From positions 1 through 64,000 of the forward strand of contig JAJYLH010000023.1 in assembly GCA_021787845.1 (NCBI GenBank): a stretch of DNA of 64,000 nucleotides, written 5' to 3'. Position numbers and translations under genes: made by a program. Below, one piece after another: positions 57,348 to 64,000 of this stretch. The stretch comes from Myxococcales bacterium (GTDB lineage Bacteria > Myxococcota > Myxococcia > Myxococcales > JAJYLH01). The number at the start of each line of letters is the position of its first letter. Within the stretch, counting starts at the first letter, position 1. The notes beneath the pieces were generated by a model that was given only the letters and a program-made list of their open reading frames with translations, was not told the DNA's origin and did not search any database.

Positions 57348-58154
57348 CTAGCGCTCCTGTTCGGCGGTGAGGCCGCCGGGGCGGTACGAGACCAGGTCGA
57401 GCTTCATCGTGCCAACGAAGAAGTCGGCGGCGATCTGCACGGGCAGCCGTCGATCGTCGTCGGAGATCCACAGCGTCAGGTCGCGATGGGCGTCGAACTT
57501 GCCTCCGAAATGGGTGCGCAGCCGGACCACCTTGGTCTGGAAGGTGCCCGCTTGGGTCTTGAGCTGCTGCCGGCCGACGACGGTGCCGGTCAGCCGCCAG
57601 CTCTTGCGGCCGCACCAGACGGGGACGCTGAAGCGGCTGCCGACCGCCAGCGGCCGGCCGCGCAGCTCGAAGAAGGCGGCGAGGAGGTCCTGCGCGCCGG
57701 GGAGCATCGGGTGCGCGCTCTCGACGGTGCGGCCGTCCTTCGTCTCCTGCACCAGCGCTTTCGCCCCCTGGTAGCGCACCCGCTCAACACGGTTCTCCTT
57801 GCCGACGCGGGATTCGAGAAGCGTTCCGATCGACCGGTCGTGACGGGGTTCGAACTCCGAAACGAAGTGCTGGCGGATGCGGTACATCAGCCAGGCGAGC
57901 CCCTGCGTCTTCGCGTGGACGTCGATGGGCCAGACGGCTCTTCCGTCGCTCCGGTCGCGCTCGACCTGGACGGTGATCTTGCCGGCGTCGAAGTTGAGGT
58001 AGCTCGCGCGAAAGAGCAGCTCCTCGCCGGGCTGAAAGGGGGGCGTGTTGGCGCGAGCGGGTGCGATCCCGACGAGAAGCGACAGCGCCGCCGCCCCCCA
58101 TGCGAGCCATCGGCCGATCGAGCGACGGGTGGCGCCGGTGGCGGGACGCTTCAT
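57348..58154 (-). CDS. DUF3108 secreted protein
   Basis: The ATG at 58154 gives 268 residues with a signal peptide (WLAWGAAALSLLVGIAPARA) and a DUF3108 domain (FQPGEELLFRASYLNFDAGKITVQV... LWISDDDRRLPVQIAADFFVGTMKLDLV). Proteins of this family are beta-rich, exported and of unknown function. It lies 104 bp downstream of the zinc-ribbon gene on the same strand; a direct repeat lies between them. Confidence 0.75.
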   Translation of the reverse strand: MKRPATGATRRSIGRWLAWGAAALSLLVGIAPARANTPPFQPGEELLFRASYLNFDAGKITVQVERDRSDGRAVWPIDVHAKTQGLAWLMYRIRQHFVSEFEPRHDRSIGTLLESRVGKENRVERVRYQGAKALVQETKDGRTVESAHPMLPGAQDLLAAFFELRGRPLAVGSRFSVPVWCGRKSWRLTGTVVGRQQLKTQAGTFQTKVVRLRTHFGGKFDAHRDLTLWISDDDRRLPVQIAADFFVGTMKLDLVSYRPGGLTAEQER

Positions 58155-58198
58155 GGAAAGGTCGAACAACCTCGCGCCAGCGTCATTCCGCCTCGCCA

Positions 58199-58233
58199 GA
58201 TCGGACCGATCGGTCGGATCGGACCGATCGGTC
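58199..58233. repeat. Tandem 17-bp repeat with ACCGATCGGT palindromes
   Basis: The unit gatcggaccgatcggtc occurs at 58199-58215 and 58217-58233. Each copy contains the 10-bp palindrome ACCGATCGGT. It lies 45 bp upstream of the DUF3108 start and could be an operator. Confidence 0.5.
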
Positions 58234-58257
58234 TGATGGATTCCGAGGCACCGCGGA

Positions 58258-58629
58258 CTAGTGCTTGAAGAGCTTGTCGAACGCGGCAGCGCTGGACGTC
58301 GGCTCGTCGGTCGGGCGCTTGCCACCGAAGAGCGCGTCGAACGCGGCCTTCGCCTGCTCCCCACTAGCACCGGTCTCCCTCTCCAGCAGCCCACGGCGGT
58401 GCTCGAACCAGGCGCAGAAGTTGGCGCGGGCCGGGTCGCGGATGGTCTCCTCGGCGAGCGCTTGCGGTTCCCGGCAGGGGCGGGAGAGGCGCGGGTCGTA
58501 GTTGCGGCACTGGACGCAGGCGTGCAGCTCGGCCCCGCAACGCGGGCACTCCTCGCGACGCCCGGCCTTCTGGTCGAGCGCCAGCGGCTCGCGGCAGGCG
58601 GCGCAGTAGAGGCGGGAATCGTCGTTCAT
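58258..58629 (-). CDS. Zinc-ribbon protein
   Basis: The ATG at 58629, after GGAGGAG, gives 123 residues with a ribbon near the N-terminus (YCAAC, CPRCGAEL, CVQCRNYD) and a C-terminal acidic helix (AKAAFDALFGGKRPTDEPTSSAAAFDKLFKH) that repeats the motif AFDxLF. Function unknown; it is probably cytoplasmic. Confidence 0.65.
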   Translation of the reverse strand: MNDDSRLYCAACREPLALDQKAGRREECPRCGAELHACVQCRNYDPRLSRPCREPQALAEETIRDPARANFCAWFEHRRGLLERETGASGEQAKAAFDALFGGKRPTDEPTSSAAAFDKLFKH

Positions 58630-59066
58630 CGCACTTCTCCTCCGGCGAGCGGGGCGCCGGCGCGTGCGGCGTGCACCGCGCTGACCCGCGGGACCGGCCG
58701 GTGACCGCTCGCGAACGTTCGGAAGGGGCGAACGCGTACTCCTGCGACAACATGCCGCAGGCCGGACCCCGCTTGCGTCCATAACACGTGTTCGCGGCGG
58801 ACCAGCGTCCAGGCGACCGGATCGCGGAGGCCGGTCCCCGACGTCGTGCCCGCGGCCCAACCGACACCTGGCGTCGCTCGCGCGACGCAGGGGCAGAGCG
58901 CTCTCGTACTTTAGGTCCGGTTCAACTGTCCAGAAGGGCGACGAATGGCCTTCTGGGCGGGGGCGGAGCGCTGTCGTTGGGGAAGAGCGAAGCGTCTCGG
59001 CGGCCGCGGCATCGAAAAGCACGTCCGCGGGCACGTTCGTCCCGACTGGAGCCGAAGGATCACCAC
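58630..59066. other. Intergenic region upstream of the alternative complex III operon
   Basis: About 440 bases between divergent genes. It contains a palindrome AACACGTGTT (58784-58793), which could be an operator, but I cannot identify the promoter with confidence. No gene recognised. Confidence 0.4.
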
Positions 59067-59723
59067 GTGGCGCGTTTCTTGTTTCCCCGGTGGGCCAACT
59101 GGATTCCGACGATCGTGGTCTTCGGCATCCTGGGGCCGCTCCTGCTCGCGACGGTCGCGGGCCTCTGGTACTATGGGTCGGACAAGTACCTCTCGGTCGG
59201 CTACACGCCGAAGCAGCCCATCGCGTTCAGCCACAAGCTGCACGCGGGGGACATGGGCATCGACTGCCGCTACTGCCACAACACGGTGGAGAGGAGCGCT
59301 TTCGCTGCCGTCCCTTCCACGCAGATCTGCATGAACTGCCACTGGAAGGTGAAAACCGAGAGCGTCGCTCTTCTCCCGCTTCGCCGCTCCTGGGCGACAG
59401 GGGAGCCGATCCCCTGGGTGCGGATTCACCGGCTGCCGGACTACGTCTACTTCGACCACTCGGCGCATCTGGCGGCGGGGGTCGGCTGCTCGACCTGTCA
59501 CGGGCGGGTCGACGAGATGGTGCGGGTCGGCCAGGAGGCGCCGCTGACGATGGGCTGGTGCCTGGAGTGCCACCGCAATCCAGCACCGTACCTGAGGCCC
59601 TTGGACCAGGTGACCGACATGGCGTGGAAGCCGAGCCTCGGCGCGGTGCCGCACGGCGTGTTGCGCAACTCGGTGGGGCGGGCGCTCCAGCCGCCGACCC
59701 ACTGCTCGGGGTGCCATCGATGA
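59067..59723 (+). CDS. actA: Alternative complex III pentaheme cytochrome c (ActA)
   Basis: The 218-residue protein has an N-terminal membrane anchor (IPTIVVFGILGPLLLATVAG) and five CxxCH heme sites: CRYCH, CMNCH, CSTCH, CLECH and CSGCH. That count and the next two genes identify ActA of alternative complex III, which oxidises quinol and passes electrons to cytochrome c or directly to an oxidase. The start is the GTG at 59067. The stop overlaps the actB start. Confidence 0.9.
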   Translation: MARFLFPRWANWIPTIVVFGILGPLLLATVAGLWYYGSDKYLSVGYTPKQPIAFSHKLHAGDMGIDCRYCHNTVERSAFAAVPSTQICMNCHWKVKTESVALLPLRRSWATGEPIPWVRIHRLPDYVYFDHSAHLAAGVGCSTCHGRVDEMVRVGQEAPLTMGWCLECHRNPAPYLRPLDQVTDMAWKPSLGAVPHGVLRNSVGRALQPPTHCSGCHR

Positions 59724-62700
59724 GCGAGCGCGCGGCGTTTCAGTACGGCACCGATCGGCCGGCGAAGAAGCAGTGGCGAAGCCTCGAGGAGTACGCGGAG
59801 ACCGAGGCGTTCCAGGAGGCGGTGAAGAACGAGTTCCCGGAAGGCGCGGCGGACCTCGTCGACCCGGTGGGGCGGCGTTCGTTCATCGGGCTGATGGGCG
59901 CGTCGCTCGGGCTCGCGGGGTTGACCGGCTGCCGGCGGCCGCTGGAGCACATCCTTCCCTACCAGAAGCGGCCGCCGGACCTGATCCCGGGCCGGCCGAT
60001 GTACTTTGCGACGGCGTTTCCGTTCGCCGGGACCGCTATCGGTCTGCTCGTCGAGTCCAACGAGGGGCGGCCGACCAAGATCGAGGGCAACCCGGCGCAT
60101 CCGGACTCGCTGGGAAGCGCCAACCACTTTGCGCAAGGCTCGATTCTCGACCTCTACGACCCGGACCGTTCGCCGGAGCCGCTGGAAAGGTTCCAGAAGC
60201 GCTCCTGGGACCAGGCAGCGGCGCTGCTCACAGCGCGAGGCGCCCTCGCGGCGAAGGCGCAGGGCGCAGGGCTGTGGATTCTGACCGAGGCTCACCGGTC
60301 GCCGACGCTGGCGCGCAAGCTCCTCGAGCTCACGCGAAAATGGCCGAAGGCGCGCGTCATCCGCTACGACCCGCTGACGCGCCGAAACGGCCGCGAAGGC
60401 GCGCATCTCGCGTTCGGCCGGCGGCTGGAGCTCGTGCCCGCGGTCGAGAAGGCGAAGATGATCGTCTCGCTCGACTCGGACTTCCTCTTCTCCGACGGCA
60501 GCCCGGTGAAGAACGCGCGCGGGTTCGCGAACGGCCGCCGCATCAGCGGGCCCAAGGCCGACCTGAACCGGCTCTACGTCGCCGAGGCGGGCTTTTCCGT
60601 GACCGGCGCGAACGCCGATCACCGGCTGCGGCTGCGGAACCGGGAGATTCCGCTCGTCGCGTTCGCGCTCGCGCGCGCGGTGCAGCAGCGCGGAGTCGAC
60701 CTGGGGCCAGGCCTCGCGGCGCAGCTCAACGTGCCGGTCGAGCTTTCGGAGCCGACCGCGCCGAAGTGGATCGCCGCGGTGGCAGACGAGCTGGTTCAGC
60801 GGCGGGCGGAAGGGGTGCTGGTCCTCGCCGGGCAGCGGCAGCCGCCGGAGGTCCACGCGGTCGCGCAGCTCCTCGACATCGCTCTCGGTCAGCTCGGCCG
60901 CACCGTCCGCTACGTACAGGCCTTCGACGAGACCGACGACGGACCCGAGTCGCTGTTGGCGCTCGCCTCGGCGATGCACGCGGGCGAGGTCCAGACGCTC
61001 CTGGTTCTCGGCGGCAACCCGGTGCACGACGCGCCGGCGGACGCGCGCTTCCAGGACGCTCTCGCGAAGGTGCCGGTCTCGATTCACCTCGCGCCGCTCC
61101 TCGACGAGACGAGCCGCTACGCGACCTGGCACCTCAACCAGGCGCACTACTTGGAGCAGTGGAGCGACGTGCGAGCCGAGGATGGCACCGCGAGCATCGT
61201 CCAGCCGCTGATCGCGCCGCTCTTCGATGGGCGGACCGACGCGGAGGTGGTGGAGCTGCTGCTCGGCGGCAGCGCGCGCGCCTACGAGCTGGTGCAGGGC
61301 ACCTGGTCGGCACAAGCGCCGCCGGGGCCCTTCGAGGCGGGCTGGCGGCGGTCGTTGAACGACGGGGTGATTTCCGAGACCGCGTTTCCGCTGGAGACGC
61401 CGGCGATCGACCCGGCGGGGCTCGTGCAGGCGCTGGTGGCGTTCACGGCGGCGCCGAAAGCCGGGTTCGAGCTGGTCTTCTTCCCCGACGCGCACCGGTG
61501 GGACGGGCGCTTCGCCAACAACGGGTGGCTGACCGAGATGGCCGACCCGATGACGACCATCACCTGGGACAACGCGGCACTCCTGTCCCCCAAGACCGCC
61601 GCCGCTCTGGGCATCCGACTCTCGGGCACGACGTACGAGACGCCGACCGGCGGCGCGCGGCCGGACCGGCTGAACTACGACCACTTCGCGACCGAGATGC
61701 TGGACCTCACGCTGGCGGACGGGACCAAGCTCTCGATGCCGGCGTTCATCCAGCCGGGGCTCGCCGACGACACCATCGCGGTTACCATCGGCTGGGGTCG
61801 AACGAACGCCGGGAAGATCGGCAGCGGCAAGGGTTTCGACGTCGGCCCGCTGCGGCGGTCGACCGATTTCTGGGCCGTCCAGAACGTGCGCGCGGTCAAG
61901 GGAAGCGGCCTGTACAAGCTCGCCCGGACCCAAGAGCACAACGTGATGGAGCACCGGCCGCTGGCGGTCGAGGCGAACGTCGCCGAGTTCGAGAAGAACC
62001 CGCGCTTCGTCGACGAGGAAGTCGAAAAGCTCAAGCTGGTTCCTTTGAACCTCTTCTCGCCCAAGGACGCGATGAAATACGAGGGCCAGAAGTGGGGAAT
62101 GGTCATCGACCTCGGCACCTGCATCGGCTGCCAGGCGTGCACCATCGCCTGCCAGGCGGAAAACAACATTCCCATCGTCGGCAAGGAGGGCGTGCTCTTC
62201 GGCCGCGAAATGCACTGGATTCGCATCGACCGCTACTACACCGGCGAGCCGGAGGAAGCGGAAGCGATCTACCAGCCCGTTCCCTGCATGCAATGCGAGA
62301 ACGCGCCGTGCGAGCTGGTGTGCCCGGTGGCGGCGACGCAGCACTCGGAAGAGGGCCTCAATGAGATGGTCTACAACCGCTGCGTCGGCACCCGCTACTG
62401 CATGAACAACTGCCCCTACAAGGTCCGGCGGTTCAACTGGTTCAACTTCAACCGCGACGTGCCCGAGCTCAAGCGGATGCAGTTCAACCCGGAAGTGACG
62501 GTGCGCTCCCGCGGCGTTATGGAGAAGTGCACCTACTGCGTCCAGCGCATCGAAGAAGCGCGCATCGCCGCCAAGCGCGAGCAGCGCAACGAAATCCGCG
62601 AGGGCGAGGTGATTCCGGCCTGCGCGCAGAGTTGTCCGACCAACGCCATCGTCTTCGGCGATTACAACGATCCAAACAGCATGGTTTCCAAGCAGACGGC

Positions 62701-62803
62701 GCAGCCGCGTATGTACAAACTGTTGAACGAGCTCAACACCCAGCCGCGCACCCGGTACCTGGCGCGCATCAAGAACCCGAACCCGGCCCTGGAGAGCGCA
62801 TGA
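59720..62803 (+). CDS. actB: Alternative complex III subunit B (molybdopterin-like plus iron-sulfur domains)
   Basis: The 1,027-residue protein has a Tat-like motif ([12 protein letters not shown], about 53-64). A large domain of the molybdopterin oxidoreductase fold follows (about 75-740), which lacks cofactor in this family. The C-terminal ferredoxin-like domain (about 790-980) has Cys clusters [42 protein letters not shown] and CAQSCP, binding up to four Fe-S clusters. It transfers electrons within the complex. It overlaps actA and actC by 4 bp each. Confidence 0.92.
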   Translation: MSERAAFQYGTDRPAKKQWRSLEEYAETEAFQEAVKNEFPEGAADLVDPVGRRSFIGLMGASLGLAGLTGCRRPLEHILPYQKRPPDLIPGRPMYFATAFPFAGTAIGLLVESNEGRPTKIEGNPAHPDSLGSANHFAQGSILDLYDPDRSPEPLERFQKRSWDQAAALLTARGALAAKAQGAGLWILTEAHRSPTLARKLLELTRKWPKARVIRYDPLTRRNGREGAHLAFGRRLELVPAVEKAKMIVSLDSDFLFSDGSPVKNARGFANGRRISGPKADLNRLYVAEAGFSVTGANADHRLRLRNREIPLVAFALARAVQQRGVDLGPGLAAQLNVPVELSEPTAPKWIAAVADELVQRRAEGVLVLAGQRQPPEVHAVAQLLDIALGQLGRTVRYVQAFDETDDGPESLLALASAMHAGEVQTLLVLGGNPVHDAPADARFQDALAKVPVSIHLAPLLDETSRYATWHLNQAHYLEQWSDVRAEDGTASIVQPLIAPLFDGRTDAEVVELLLGGSARAYELVQGTWSAQAPPGPFEAGWRRSLNDGVISETAFPLETPAIDPAGLVQALVAFTAAPKAGFELVFFPDAHRWDGRFANNGWLTEMADPMTTITWDNAALLSPKTAAALGIRLSGTTYETPTGGARPDRLNYDHFATEMLDLTLADGTKLSMPAFIQPGLADDTIAVTIGWGRTNAGKIGSGKGFDVGPLRRSTDFWAVQNVRAVKGSGLYKLARTQEHNVMEHRPLAVEANVAEFEKNPRFVDEEVEKLKLVPLNLFSPKDAMKYEGQKWGMVIDLGTCIGCQACTIACQAENNIPIVGKEGVLFGREMHWIRIDRYYTGEPEEAEAIYQPVPCMQCENAPCELVCPVAATQHSEEGLNEMVYNRCVGTRYCMNNCPYKVRRFNWFNFNRDVPELKRMQFNPEVTVRSRGVMEKCTYCVQRIEEARIAAKREQRNEIREGEVIPACAQSCPTNAIVFGDYNDPNSMVSKQTAQPRMYKLLNELNTQPRTRYLARIKNPNPALESA

Positions 62804-64000
62804 GCGCGAGCCCCGCGCAGGCCGAGCTCGCGCCCGGCGCTTACGAGTACGATCAGTCGTTGACCCTCGACGAGAGCCCGGCGACCCGTCCGCCGCTGGT
62901 CTTGGGCGCTAAGAACTTCCACGACATCACCGAGCAGGTTTCGGACATCGTCGAGCGGCGCACGCCGCGGCCATGGGTGCTGCTCCTGGTCGCGGCGATC
63001 AGCCTCTTTCTGGTGCTCCAGGGCTCGCTCTATCGCCTGGTGACGACGGGCATCGGCGAGTGGGGCAACAACTCGCCGGTCGGCTGGGCCTGGGACATCA
63101 CCGGCTTCGTGTTCTGGATCGGCATCGGGCATGCGGGCACGCTGATCAGCGCCATCCTCTTCCTTTTCCGGCAGAAGTGGCGCACCTCCATCAACCGCGC
63201 GGCGGAGGCGATGACCCTCTTCGCGGTCGCCTGCGCTCTGATCTACCCGGTCTTCCACGTCGGCCGACCGTGGCTCGCGTACTGGCTCTTCCCGCTGCCC
63301 AATCAGATGACGATGTGGGTGAACTTCCGTTCGCCCTTGATGTGGGACGTCTTCGCGGTCAACACCTACGGCACGGTGTCGCTGCTCTTCTGGTTCACCG
63401 GCCTCGTGCCGGACGTCGCGATGCTGCGCGACCGCGCGGTCACCCGCGGCCGGCAGATCGTCTATGGCATCCTCTCCTTCGGTTGGCGCGGGAGCCATCG
63501 CAACTGGCTCAACTACGAAAAGGCATACCTGATTCTCGCCGGCATCTCTACGCCGCTGGTGCTCTCGGTCCATACGGTGGTCTCGATGGACTTCGCGACC
63601 AGCGTCATCCCCGGCTGGCACACCACGATCTTCCCGCCCTACTTCGTCGCCGGCGCCGTCTACTCCGGGTTCGCGATGGTCATGACCCTGATGCTGATGG
63701 CCCGCCGCGCCTACCGCTTGGACAACCTGATCACCATCCGCCACATCGAGAACATGAACAAGATCATCCTCGCCACCGGCGCCATGGTCTCCTACTCGTA
63801 CATCATGGAGTTCTTCATCGCCTACTACTCGAACGACCCGTACGAGCGGTTCCACTTCATCAACCGCGAGTTCGGTCCCATGTGGTGGGCCGGTTGGACG
63901 ATGTTCACCTGCAATGCGCTCATCCCCCACCTCTTCTGGTTCAAACGCATCCGCCGGAGCATCCTCGCCTCGTTCATCATCTCGATTTTCGTCAACATCG
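62800..64000 (+). CDS. actC: Alternative complex III subunit C (NrfD-like), truncated by window
   Basis: The frame starts ATGAGCGCGAGC, overlapping the actB stop, and stays open to the window end (400 residues visible). It is an NrfD/PsrC-like membrane protein with many helices ([59 protein letters not shown]), including GHAG and SVHTVVS motifs near the quinol site. It should form the quinol-oxidising membrane core. Further act genes are expected just outside the window. Confidence 0.92.
   Translation, partial: MSASPAQAELAPGAYEYDQSLTLDESPATRPPLVLGAKNFHDITEQVSDIVERRTPRPWVLLLVAAISLFLVLQGSLYRLVTTGIGEWGNNSPVGWAWDITGFVFWIGIGHAGTLISAILFLFRQKWRTSINRAAEAMTLFAVACALIYPVFHVGRPWLAYWLFPLPNQMTMWVNFRSPLMWDVFAVNTYGTVSLLFWFTGLVPDVAMLRDRAVTRGRQIVYGILSFGWRGSHRNWLNYEKAYLILAGISTPLVLSVHTVVSMDFATSVIPGWHTTIFPPYFVAGAVYSGFAMVMTLMLMARRAYRLDNLITIRHIENMNKIILATGAMVSYSYIMEFFIAYYSNDPYERFHFINREFGPMWWAGWTMFTCNALIPHLFWFKRIRRSILASFIISIFVNI

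Noticed and set aside
1-64000. CRISPR arrays
   Set aside because: No regularly spaced repeats were seen anywhere; the tandem repeats found have two copies only.

Overview
The window is GC-rich DNA with long, densely packed genes. The flanking chromosome carries a heme-copper oxidase assembly cluster (ctaB, Sco1, DUF420, a subunit III-like protein), the first three genes of an alternative complex III operon (actABC), several lipoproteins and a hopanoid-type glycosyltransferase/RND pair. That mix fits a Myxococcota or related deltaproteobacterial lineage; this is inferred from gene content, because no ribosomal RNA is present.

Layout. (1) 1-6700, chromosome: tail of a TPR protein, a lipoprotein, a GT21 glycosyltransferase, an RND exporter and a quinone oxidoreductase. 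(2) 6809-7925: an integrase relic with a missing N-terminus, a frameshift and a mutated catalytic arginine, left by an older insertion. (3) 7927-50269: a 42.3-kb genomic island. It is bounded by a perfect 23-bp repeat made of the 3' end of a tRNA-Pro(CGG) gene, and its intact integrase and excisionase lie at the right end. (4) 50324-64000, chromosome: the respiratory genes, a helix-turn-helix protein of unknown role, an acyl-CoA dehydrogenase and small proteins.

The left half of the island (8.4-26.8 kb) is a defence stack: a transglutaminase-like gene followed by a DUF6932/XRE toxin-antitoxin-like pair; an XRE-ImmA switch divergent from a four-gene ubiquitin-like operon (Ubl, CEHH/E2-like protein, JAMM protease, E1); an ArdC-like antirestriction fragment; a five-gene operon of Res-type nuclease, beta-class methyltransferase, DUF488 protein, unknown protein and UvrD-like helicase; and an EcoRI-like restriction-modification pair. 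A large serine recombinase follows.

The right half (29-50 kb) looks like the backbone of a mobile or replicating element. It has two sets of replication-relaxation protein plus VirD4/HerA-like ATPase, a CHC2-Toprim primase, an orphan DNA methyltransferase, a SprT-like protease, lipoproteins, membrane proteins, and a Xer-type recombinase whose gene sits exactly between 14-bp inverted repeats. No relaxase, VirB4 or other type IV secretion core gene was recognised, so transfer would need a partner or an unrecognised mechanism.

The most interesting candidates are the ubiquitin-like operon under a probable XRE-ImmA switch and without a canonical E2, the five-gene restriction operon, and the inverted-repeat-bounded Xer recombinase.
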